From UBA3871 sp002392265 (GTDB taxonomy: Bacteria > Bacillota > Clostridia > Peptostreptococcales > Anaerovoracaceae), in the NCBI GenBank assembly GCA_946614255.1, contig CAMOGS010000081.1:1-22567 (forward strand): a stretch of 22,567 nucleotides of DNA, given 5' to 3'. The notes beneath the pieces were generated by a model. It searched no databases and was not told where the DNA came from. It saw only the letters and a program-made list of their open reading frames with translations. Position 1 is the stretch's first letter, and the number at the start of each line of letters is the position of its first letter. The translations under genes were made by a program, and so were the position numbers. Positions 1 through 5,952 of the stretch are shown piece after piece.

Positions 1-431
1 AACATATACTCTTCATTTTCCCAAACGATGTCTGTCCAGAACTGCTTTACAACACCTGCGATAACAGGGCCTCGCCATACAACCGGATCCTGCGGATTTT
101 CGAGGATCAGATTGATGCTCATGATATCAATGCCTTCCTTTGAGGATGCCGGAATTATACCCTCTTCGGTCTGGTATGTCTGACCTGTTACGCCGAATGC
201 TTTTGCAATTGACGGGCCTGTAATATCAGCATCGAGGATTGCTGTTTTATAGCCGCGTCTTGCCATTGTGGCTGCGAGCAGCGATGTAATCATCGATTTT
301 CCTACGCCGCCCTTTCCGGATACGATACCTATAACCTTTTTTACCTTGCTGGCTGCATTAAGGCTTTCCTTTCTGATGGCACAGCCTTCTTTGCTGCAGC
401 TGCTGCAATCGTGTGAACAATTCTCGCTCAT
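1..431 (-). CDS. mrp: Mrp/NBP35-family iron-sulfur carrier ATPase (3' end outside window)
   Basis: Only the first 143 residues are inside the window; the gene runs off the left edge. The product is a P-loop ATPase of the Mrp/NBP35/ApbC family, cytoplasmic proteins that bind an iron-sulfur cluster and pass it to apoproteins. A deviant Walker A motif SGKGGVGKS lies at about residues 38-46, followed by the family's LDADITGPS segment and a VVWRGP motif. The N-terminus carries four cysteines (C5, C9, C12, C17) in a short cluster like the N-terminal cluster-binding region of NBP35-type members. The ATG overlaps the TGA stop of the upstream histidine kinase (ATGA), and a good AGGAGG ribosome binding site lies inside the end of that gene, so translation is probably coupled. 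Family assignment is firm; the client proteins are unknown. Confidence 0.93.
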   Translation of the reverse strand, partial: MSENCSHDCSSCSKEGCAIRKESLNAASKVKKVIGIVSGKGGVGKSMITSLLAATMARRGYKTAILDADITGPSIAKAFGVTGQTYQTEEGIIPASSKEGIDIMSINLILENPQDPVVWRGPVIAGVVKQFWTDIVWENEEYM

Positions 432-1771
432 AATCTACCTCCTAATGATTGTCTTTGACTTTTCTTTGACTTTTCTTTATCTTTGAAAATTATAATTCTC
501 GCCGTTGTCCCTTCGCCCGGCGTGCTTTCAATTTCAAGTTTCCCGTTACACATACTCTCGACTCTGGTACGGACATTTTTGATTCCGTAATGAGGTTTTC
601 CGTCATCGCAGGTATGTTCGGTATCAAAGCCTACACCGTCATCGGATATGCTTGCTTCGTAGCGGTCTTCGTACTCGTCAGTACGTATGATAACGGTGCC
701 GCCACCTACCTTTGCGCAAACGCCGTGTGTGATTGCATTATCCACAAGTACCTGAATCGAAAGAGGCGGTATCCTGAAGTTATAGCTGTTTATGTGGTAT
801 TCAACGTTCAGTTCATCTCCAAACCGAAGCTGCTGGAGATCTATGAACATGCGCGTGTGATCCATTTCCTGCTCAATCGGGATAGTGCCTGTTTTATCCA
901 GCGCCGATAGGTTTCCACGAAGATAAGTGCTGAAATTGGCGACTGTCTTTTGCGCCAGCTTTGGGTCTGCTTCGCAAAGATAGTGAATCGCATTCAGCGT
1001 ATTGTAGAGGAAATGAGGCTGAATCTGCGACATCGCCAGCTTCATGCGGCTTTCATTAAGCTCTATCTGCTGCTGTGCAAGCTCGTCCGCCTTTTTGCAG
1101 TATTCGCTCACCTGGTCGGACAAAATCATCACAAAGATGATGAACGCACATATGCTGCACGAAAAGAGCAGAACGTAAATCCCGTACAGCATCATCTGCA
1201 CGGCCGAAGCCAGCGCCGGCATTGCGATAAATGCCGCAAACGCTACGGTCTGTCTTTTCTGAAGCCTGCCCGGATATCTGATCAAAAGCCAGATGTCCAG
1301 GAAATAGAACGCATAAGCAATCAGCTGCGAAATAAGCCATACCTCACCGCGGTGATATACGTTAAACTCGTCTATGTAATAATACATATGCGTAAACTGC
1401 GATATGACGAGCAGCGCTTCACTGACTATCAATATGGCGAGGTTTATTCTCCGCATCAGATGTCTGCCCTTGATTCCGAGACAGTGCATCAGCCATTCGG
1501 AGTAATGCCACGCGATTGTATATGAAAAGAAGAACTCACAAAAATTTGCAATCGGAATAATGACCAGCCCTACAGGTGATAGGTTGCCTTTGAAAATTAT
1601 ACCGAGCATATTGCTTATGAGCGCAAGCCCCGCACACCCGAAAAGGCGCACGGGAAATCTGTTTCTGTCGGGGTCTACCTTGTAAGCCAAGCGCGCACAA
1701 AGTATCCCCACTATACAGAATATCAGACCACAACCCTCTACGACCAGGTTGACCAAAGCCATCACATTCAT
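428..1771 (-). CDS. LytS-type multi-pass membrane sensor histidine kinase
   Basis: The 447-residue product has an N-terminal half of about six or seven hydrophobic segments (residues 5-220), a short coiled linker, then a His_kinase (LytS/YehU class) domain and a HATPase domain. The H-box QPHFLYNTLN places the phospho-accepting histidine at H253. The N-box is LVDNAITHG (N345), the G1 box DDGVGFD (377-383), followed by GIKNVRTRV. This class normally phosphorylates LytTR or AraC-type response regulators, yet none is encoded in the window. The start overlaps the stop of the DUF2007 gene (ATGA) and the stop overlaps the mrp start, so it sits in a coupled three-gene unit downstream of thrS. The basic C-terminal tail (about residues 430-447) is encoded by a short tandem repeat plus the mrp ribosome binding site. 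The ligand is unknown; the sensor half is not a domain I can name. Confidence 0.92.
   Translation of the reverse strand: MNVMALVNLVVEGCGLIFCIVGILCARLAYKVDPDRNRFPVRLFGCAGLALISNMLGIIFKGNLSPVGLVIIPIANFCEFFFSYTIAWHYSEWLMHCLGIKGRHLMRRINLAILIVSEALLVISQFTHMYYYIDEFNVYHRGEVWLISQLIAYAFYFLDIWLLIRYPGRLQKRQTVAFAAFIAMPALASAVQMMLYGIYVLLFSCSICAFIIFVMILSDQVSEYCKKADELAQQQIELNESRMKLAMSQIQPHFLYNTLNAIHYLCEADPKLAQKTVANFSTYLRGNLSALDKTGTIPIEQEMDHTRMFIDLQQLRFGDELNVEYHINSYNFRIPPLSIQVLVDNAITHGVCAKVGGGTVIIRTDEYEDRYEASISDDGVGFDTEHTCDDGKPHYGIKNVRTRVESMCNGKLEIESTPGEGTTARIIIFKDKEKSKKSQRQSLGGRL
457..478 (-). repeat. 11-bp tandem direct repeat in the histidine kinase 3' end
   Basis: Two exact copies of GACTTTTCTTT (plus strand), at 457-467 and 468-478, encode part of the lysine- and serine-rich tail of the histidine kinase. 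The 11-bp period is not a multiple of three, so loss or gain of one copy would change the tail's frame just before the mrp start. Confidence 0.85.
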
Positions 1772-2064
1772 TTCATTTCCTTTTCAAGTTTCTCAATCTC
1801 TTCATCCGTAAGAGGCATCGGTTCCACGACAATCTTTGCGTCTTCGAGTTTATCCTCCGGCACATATATGTCGATGGGATAAGCCGAATTGGAGCCCATC
1901 GCTATTTCTATAAAATTGCTGGCATCCTGATATTTCTTCACACACGGAATTCCTTCGGCTTTAAGCTTTGACTCGAAAAGGTCTGCTTCGAAGGTGTTTG
2001 CCGCAGTGCAAAGATATACCCCGTCACGCCATTTTTTGTCGTGTTCCTGCTCTCTTCCAAACAT
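1768..2064 (-). CDS. DUF2007-family small protein (putative signal-transducing protein)
   Basis: This 98-residue soluble protein resembles the DUF2007 family, small alpha/beta proteins of unknown biochemical role, sometimes described as putative signal transducers. The family-like core runs from YLCTAANTFEADLFESKL (about 17-34) through GIPC and a YPIDIYVPEDKLEDAKIVV segment (about 62-80), with an acidic C-terminal helix. There is no signal peptide or membrane segment. The ATG follows an AGAGGT ribosome binding site 33 bases after thrS stops, and its TGA overlaps the start of the membrane histidine kinase. The tight coupling suggests that the two are made in fixed proportion, but that is inference. 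The family call rests on length and the characteristic start and ending pattern. Confidence 0.78.
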   Translation of the reverse strand: MFGREQEHDKKWRDGVYLCTAANTFEADLFESKLKAEGIPCVKKYQDASNFIEIAMGSNSAYPIDIYVPEDKLEDAKIVVEPMPLTDEEIEKLEKEMK

Positions 2065-2097
2065 TGGTTTACCTCTGATGTGTTAAATATGAGCTAA

Positions 2098-3843
2098 TTA
2101 GTTAGCCTTGTCTGCGATTTCCTTTAAGAGCTTCTCGGTAAACTCTTCGATGCTCATTGTGCCGAGCTCTCCTGCCTTGCTGGAGCGAACGGATAATGTG
2201 CGGTTTTCAGCCTCCTGCTCACCGATAACGCAGATGTAGTTGTCGCGAGCATTACGAGCTTCTCTGAGCTTGTAGCCGAGCTTTTCGTTGCGATCGTCGA
2301 GCTCTACTCTGAGTCCCTTTTCTTCAAGCTGCTTCTTTACCTCCTGTGCGAAAGGTGTGAACTTTTCGGTTACGGTAAGGAGCTTTACCTGAACAGGTGC
2401 GAGCCAGAGCGGGAACTTTCCTGCTGTGTGCTCTGTGAGTACGCCTATAAATCTTTCGATGGAACCGAATACTACTCTGTGAATCATTACAGGAGTGTGC
2501 TTCTGTCCGTCGGAGCCTGTGTATTCGATGTTAAATCTGCCCGGCAGCTGGTAGTCGAGCTGAATAGTTCCGCACTGCCATGTGCGGCCGAGTGAGTCTT
2601 TCAGCTGGAAGTCGAGCTTTGGACCATAGAATGCGCCGTCACCCGGGTTGATTGTGTATTCCTTGCCGAGTGATGTAATTGCATCAGCGAGAGCTGCTTC
2701 TGCCTTTTTCCAGTCATCAACGGAGCCGATGTGGTCTTCAGGCATTGTTGAAAGGAAGATGGTGTACTCCATTCCGAACATTTCGTAAACCTGATCAAAG
2801 AGCTGTGCTATGCGGGTTACTTCGTCCTTTATCTGTTCCTTTGCGAGCAGGATGTGTGCATCGTCCTGAGTGAAGCAGCGTACACGGAACATTCCGTGGA
2901 GCGCGCCTGAAAGCTCGTGTCTGTGAACGAGACCCAGCTCGCCGTAACGAAGCGGCAGGTCGCGGTATGAACGCGGCTCGAGGTCATAAACCAGAATTGA
3001 GCCAGGGCAGTTCATAGGCTTGATAGCATAGTCTTCTTCGTCGATAACTGTTGTATACATATTCTCTTTGTAGTGATCCCAGTGACCTGAGGTCTCCCAA
3101 AGTGTTCGTTTCATAATCTGTGGTGTGGAGATTTCAACATAGCCCCATTCCTTGTGGATCTGACGCCAGAAATCGATTAACGCATTTCTGAGGATCATGC
3201 CGTTTGGCAGATAGAATGGAAAGCCCGGAGCTTCATCGCGGAATGCAAAGAGGTTCATTTCTCTGCCAATCTTGCGGTGGTCTCTTTTTTTAGCCTCTTC
3301 GAGCATGTTTACATATTCGTCGAGCTCTTCCTGAGTAGGGAAAGCTGTAGCATAGAGTCTTTGAAGCATCTGTCTGTTTGAATCGCCTCTCCAGTATGCA
3401 CCTGCTACAGACATGATTTTGAAGGCCTTTATATATCCTGTTGAAGGCATATGAGGGCCTGCGCAGAGGTCTGTGAAGTCACCCTGCTTGTAGAATGAAA
3501 TGATGGCATCCTCAGGAAGGTCGTTGATGAGCTCTACCTTGTAAGGCTCGCCTGCTTCCTCTGCCCACTTCAGCGCCTCGGCTCTGGGCAGCTCGAATCT
3601 CTCGAGAGGATAGTTTGCCTGCACGATTTTCTTCATTTCCTTTTGAATCTTTGGGAAATCTTCTTCGGTAAATCTGTGCTCTAAATCGATGTCATAGTAA
3701 AAACCGTTTTCAATAGCCGGACCGATGGCCAGCTTTGCTTCAGGCCAGATATGCTTTATAGCCTGAGCCATTACATGAGAAGCAGTATGCCTGAAATCAT
3801 GCCTTACCTTCTCATCTGCAAAATTAATCTTTTCAATAGCCAT
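2098..3843 (-). CDS. thrS: Threonyl-tRNA synthetase, TGS-less form
   Basis: Class II aminoacyl-tRNA synthetase that charges tRNA-Thr. At 581 residues it lacks the roughly 60-residue N-terminal TGS domain of longer bacterial enzymes; the protein begins almost directly with the editing (SAD) domain. Editing residues are present: HTASH (H19, H23) and CAGPH (C127, H131). The catalytic core shows motif 2 around RYGELGLVHRHE (299-310), zinc ligands C279 (MNCPG), H330 (QDDAH) and the histidine of MIHRVVFGSIER in motif 3, then a C-terminal anticodon-binding domain (about 480-575). An AGGAG ribosome binding site lies 8 bases before the ATG. No T-box leader fits in the 86-base upstream gap, although thrS genes in Firmicutes often have one. 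It leads the operon with DUF2007, the histidine kinase and mrp. Confidence 0.98.
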   Translation of the reverse strand: MAIEKINFADEKVRHDFRHTASHVMAQAIKHIWPEAKLAIGPAIENGFYYDIDLEHRFTEEDFPKIQKEMKKIVQANYPLERFELPRAEALKWAEEAGEPYKVELINDLPEDAIISFYKQGDFTDLCAGPHMPSTGYIKAFKIMSVAGAYWRGDSNRQMLQRLYATAFPTQEELDEYVNMLEEAKKRDHRKIGREMNLFAFRDEAPGFPFYLPNGMILRNALIDFWRQIHKEWGYVEISTPQIMKRTLWETSGHWDHYKENMYTTVIDEEDYAIKPMNCPGSILVYDLEPRSYRDLPLRYGELGLVHRHELSGALHGMFRVRCFTQDDAHILLAKEQIKDEVTRIAQLFDQVYEMFGMEYTIFLSTMPEDHIGSVDDWKKAEAALADAITSLGKEYTINPGDGAFYGPKLDFQLKDSLGRTWQCGTIQLDYQLPGRFNIEYTGSDGQKHTPVMIHRVVFGSIERFIGVLTEHTAGKFPLWLAPVQVKLLTVTEKFTPFAQEVKKQLEEKGLRVELDDRNEKLGYKLREARNARDNYICVIGEQEAENRTLSVRSSKAGELGTMSIEEFTEKLLKEIADKAN

Positions 3844-3908
3844 TTTTGTTCTCCTAACAGATTATAAATATTATTATTGATTCTCCATATAGAGCATACA
3901 CTAATCGC

Positions 3909-3938
3909 ATAATACTCTATCATTACATTTTATAGCAA
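3909..3938 (-). promoter_or_regulatory. Putative sigma-A-type promoter for thrS
   Basis: Reading the minus strand, TTGCTA (3938-3933) is followed after 18 bases by TATTAT (3914-3909). This would start transcription about 55-60 bases before the thrS ATG. The -35 box abuts the last codons of the upstream gene and a strong hairpin. The match is moderate, so the call is tentative. Confidence 0.5.
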
Positions 3939-4487
3939 GGCGCCCGAAAAGTCAAACCTTTCGGGCGCTGTTTTCAGCTCATATGACGATGCCCTGCATA
4001 TTTCCGACATATTAATCCCTGCTACCGAGAATAGATTTTCAGTTTTAATATACAGGCACACCGTGACGAAGCAGTCGCTGTCGGCATTAAAGGCCGCGAT
4101 ACTGCCTAAACTACCTAAACTGCCAATACTGCCGTCACTCCCGCCATTTCCGGTATCTCCGGCGCTGCCGGCTTCAAACCACCAGTCGCCCGAATCATCG
4201 TGCCCCTTCATAACCAAATATGTGCCGGTAACCCTGACCCTGCACATTTTATCAAGATACCAATCGAATGCTTCCATCGCACGGTTTGCCGCCTCGCACC
4301 GGTCAAAAACGAGGCGGCCGCCGGCGTACGCCGCCGGCTCAAGCGAAAGCGCCGCCGCAGCGGCGCATTCGCTTGCGGCCTCCTTGAGGCCGGCCGCCTC
4401 GTCGCTGTAGCGCATCAAATCGGCATTAAAGCTGAGCATCATCACAAAAACCATCAAAAGCGCCAAAAAGATTAAAAGCGGTTTCAT
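3930..4487 (-). CDS. Tad-operon protein with N-terminal membrane anchor and Gly-Ser repeat (TadE/pseudopilin-like position)
   Basis: A 185-residue protein, last gene of the Tad operon. It starts MKPLLIFLALLMVFVM, a hydrophobic helix at residues 4-20 directly at the N-terminus, with no class III prepilin leader and no glutamate at position 5 of the helix. The rest looks extracytoplasmic: an alanine-rich amphipathic stretch (30-57), a region with W and Y residues (76-105), a Gly-Ser repeat (114-130), and a beta-like C-terminal part with three to four cysteines. In position and layout it matches the minor pilins (TadE/TadF) that close many Tad operons, but the sequence is not a recognisable TadE. 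It shares the motif LLMVFVM, and the underlying DNA, with the gene before it. The stop of that gene lies one base ahead of this ATG. Function is inferred from context only. Confidence 0.72.
   Translation of the reverse strand: MKPLLIFLALLMVFVMMLSFNADLMRYSDEAAGLKEAASECAAAAALSLEPAAYAGGRLVFDRCEAANRAMEAFDWYLDKMCRVRVTGTYLVMKGHDDSGDWWFEAGSAGDTGNGGSDGSIGSLGSLGSIAAFNADSDCFVTVCLYIKTENLFSVAGINMSEICRASSYELKTAPERFDFSGALL
3940..3968 (-). terminator. Hairpin at the end of the Tad operon, possible terminator
   Basis: A perfect 10-bp stem (3940-3949 with 3959-3968) and a 9-base loop lie within the last dozen codons of the final gene of the Tad operon. The minus-strand sequence after it (CTTGCTATAAAATG) has no clean U-tract, so it is either a weak terminator or an mRNA 3' stabilising structure. 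It lies directly upstream of the predicted thrS promoter. Confidence 0.42.
4102..4146 (-). repeat. 9-bp tandem repeat encoding Gly-Ser-Leu/Ile units
   Basis: Five consecutive 9-base units of the type CTGCCTAAA (plus strand) with increasing divergence at the right end. On the coding strand they give GGS-DGS-IGS-LGS-LGS. The unit length preserves frame, so the copy number can vary without breaking the protein. Confidence 0.8.
4310..4401 (-). repeat. Nested inverted repeats inside a coding region
   Basis: An 11-bp perfect inverted repeat (4310-4320 with 4391-4401) encloses a hairpin at 4341-4374 (7 bp, one A/A mismatch, 7 bp, 4-base loop), a 6-bp hairpin at 4377-4391, and a short palindrome centred near 4326. 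The region encodes the alanine-rich segment of the last Tad-operon protein. Confidence 0.7.
4440..4462 (-). repeat. 23-bp exact direct repeat, copy 1 (pair at 4846-4868)
   Basis: This stretch is identical over 23 bases to 4846-4868. Both copies encode the LLMVFVM part of the N-terminal membrane helix in the two adjacent last genes of the operon, which points to shared descent by duplication or to gene conversion. Confidence 0.85.
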
Positions 4488-4488
4488 C

Positions 4489-4902
4489 CTAGTATCCTCC
4501 CACGTATTCGCTCGTCGTAAAACTGTCTATGACGTAGGTTCTGAAATTGTCCTCTTCATCTATTCCCATCAATTCGCCCCCTGCCATAACATTCTTCATT
4601 CTGACGCGCACCACATATTCGATTCTGCTGTCAGCGTCATACCTGCCGACGCTGCCCGCCGCCGCCCTTGCCTCCACACTGACACTGCCGCTTTCGAGGC
4701 CGAGTCTCTCCTCAATATCGTGCGCAAGCCCGGTCTTGAGCTCGCCCGAAAAGCCTCCCTCCATGCGCGCAGCTTCCTTTGCCGCATACACCAGACTCCT
4801 GATGGTCTCAAGGCTTTCACCGCTCTTAAAATCCGCGGCCTGCTGCATCACAAAAACCATCAAAAGCGGCAGTATCCCCATCATTACAATCAAATCTCTC
4901 AT
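4489..4902 (-). CDS. Tad-operon protein with N-terminal membrane anchor (TadE/pseudopilin-like position)
   Basis: A 137-residue protein beginning MRDLIVMMGILPLLMVFVM, a hydrophobic helix (residues 4-19) with no leader peptide before it. After it come an amphipathic helical stretch (25-65), a conserved-looking beta region (70-105), and a C-terminus rich in aromatic and polar residues. The plan, single N-terminal anchor with a small outer domain, is that of minor pilins or pseudopilins, but the usual GxxxxE processing site is missing. The N-terminal helix shares a 23-base identical stretch with the following gene. The upstream ribosome binding site is poor: GGAG lies 13 bases from the ATG. I infer a pilus-associated, membrane-anchored, outward-facing protein; no family name is claimed. 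Confidence 0.7.
   Translation of the reverse strand: MRDLIVMMGILPLLMVFVMQQAADFKSGESLETIRSLVYAAKEAARMEGGFSGELKTGLAHDIEERLGLESGSVSVEARAAAGSVGRYDADSRIEYVVRVRMKNVMAGGELMGIDEEDNFRTYVIDSFTTSEYVGGY
4846..4868 (-). repeat. 23-bp exact direct repeat, copy 2 (pair at 4440-4462)
   Basis: Second copy of the exact repeat shared by the membrane-anchor segments of the two last Tad-operon genes; identity ends at 4845 and 4869. Confidence 0.85.
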
Positions 4903-4951
4903 CCTTTTTCCACGCTCCTTTTCGTTACGTCACACCTCTTTTTCGCCCCTC

Positions 4952-5101
4952 TCATACCCCGAAAACATTTCTGGCATCGAGCCCTTCACGCCAGGCATCC
5001 GACATCGCCGAAATCACGGTTCCGTCCCCCGAACCTGCAATCAGCGCATAAATAAACACTCCCAGCGTGATGCTCGCCATCAAAACTATACAATCCTTCA
5101 T
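4952..5101 (-). CDS. Small membrane peptide of the Tad operon, 49 aa
   Basis: A short gene in the 180-base gap after the TadC-like gene. It encodes 49 residues beginning MKDCIVLMASITLGVFIYAL, a hydrophobic helix (4-22), followed by a polar tail of about 27 residues ending NVFGV. It parallels the peptide encoded just upstream, with the shared pattern MKxxIVLxxSIxLGVxI, so the pair looks like a tandem duplication. Size and operon position fit a Flp-type pilin, but there is no prepilin leader, no cleavage site and no glutamate in the helix. ATG is the chosen start; the nearby GGCGGTGAT is a weak ribosome binding site. Candidate main pilin, minor subunit or assembly peptide; the role is unproven. 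Confidence 0.68.
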   Translation of the reverse strand: MKDCIVLMASITLGVFIYALIAGSGDGTVISAMSDAWREGLDARNVFGV

Positions 5102-5130
5102 TCATATCACCGCCATATCGCCCTAGTCTT

Positions 5131-5271
5131 TTACAGGCTCCGTCCGAGCGTTCCTATCTGGTTTACGGCAATCCCGACTATGTCCGCAGCCTGCGTCCTT
5201 AATCCCACAACCAGCGTCGCTATCGCAACTCCCAGTGCAATGCTTGAAATCAGTACTATTACCTGCTTCAC
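5131..5271 (-). CDS. Small membrane peptide of the Tad operon, 46 aa, GTG start
   Basis: The frame starts with GTG six bases after a perfect AGGAGG (5283-5278), which overlaps the stop of the TadC-like gene; this strong site is the main reason for believing the gene. The 46-residue product is almost one hydrophobic helix (4-24, MKQVIVLISSIALGVAIATL) followed by a short amphipathic tail ending GTLGRSL. It is paralogous to the 49-residue peptide encoded next, with about a third of positions identical over the helix and tail. Its size equals that of Flp pilins, but the class III leader and helix glutamate are missing. I infer a filament-forming or membrane structural subunit; it could equally be a small accessory membrane protein. 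Confidence 0.7.
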   Translation of the reverse strand: MKQVIVLISSIALGVAIATLVVGLRTQAADIVGIAVNQIGTLGRSL

Positions 5272-5281
5272 CCTTTACCTC

Positions 5282-5935
5282 CTATCCGAATATTTCCATT
5301 AGCATTTCCCTCTGCTCCAAAAAATATCCTACATAAATAAAATTAACAAAAATCAACATTACATTCAAAATTGCCGGCACATAAATCAGATCGCTGACTA
5401 TCTCATCTCTGCGCTTTGATGCCGTTTCGCGCGACTGCCTGATACTCCTTTGAAATGTTATAACAGTCTCTCGCAATGCATCATGATCGGTCATATCCCA
5501 CCTCGCCAGAATCAAGGCATATTCGAGCGCCAGCGGCATATCCGAATAATCCTTCATGCAATCCGCCGCCTCTTCAGTCCTGCCGAGCCTTTGCATCGCC
5601 AGCATCCTCAGGTATACGGGCTCCAAAGCGCCGCCTCTTGCGGCCAGCTTTACCAGCACCGTATCTCCCGTAATCCCGCCGCCTGCGCTGATCAGATTCC
5701 GCAGCACAGACAGACCATCGCATATTTCCTGCTGCACTCTGCCCGCTTTAATCTGCTTTGCCGGCTTTGATGCAAGCGCCTTTTCTTTTACGGACAGCGC
5801 CCCCTTTTTCAGGCAGTAGGTGCTCTGCCGTTTCAGCCTGCCCGAAGCGCCGCCGCCAATCCTTACAAATCCGCAAAGATAAAACCCGACCACAAGCATC
5901 GCATACAAAAGCGCATAAACGTAAACCCCTTTCAT
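5282..5935 (-). CDS. tadC: TadC-like membrane protein, short
   Basis: A 217-residue protein following TadB, where TadC normally stands. It has one membrane helix at the N-terminus (5-25) and one near the C-terminus (about 181-205), with a helical cytoplasmic region between them that includes a TPR-like stretch around 105-150. Usual TadC proteins are about 300 residues with three or more helices and a full T2SSF domain, so this one is reduced or very divergent. TadB and TadC form the inner-membrane platform on which the ATPase acts. A GGAGG site precedes the ATG, 17 bases after the tadB stop. The call rests mainly on gene order and membrane layout; independent similarity to T2SSF is weak by eye. 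Confidence 0.62.
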   Translation of the reverse strand: MKGVYVYALLYAMLVVGFYLCGFVRIGGGASGRLKRQSTYCLKKGALSVKEKALASKPAKQIKAGRVQQEICDGLSVLRNLISAGGGITGDTVLVKLAARGGALEPVYLRMLAMQRLGRTEEAADCMKDYSDMPLALEYALILARWDMTDHDALRETVITFQRSIRQSRETASKRRDEIVSDLIYVPAILNVMLIFVNFIYVGYFLEQREMLMEIFG

Positions 5936-5952
5936 TCTCTTTCCTCCAATGA

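Noticed and set aside
3844..3929. T-box riboswitch upstream of thrS
   Set aside because: Only 86 bases are available, with no Stem I or T-box consensus and no antiterminator pair.
4547..5302. Long plus-strand open frame of about 250 codons opposite the small Tad genes
   Set aside because: It has serine- and proline-rich low-complexity content, no ribosome binding site, and lies opposite frames with good sites and membrane helices. It is a shadow of the minus-strand code.
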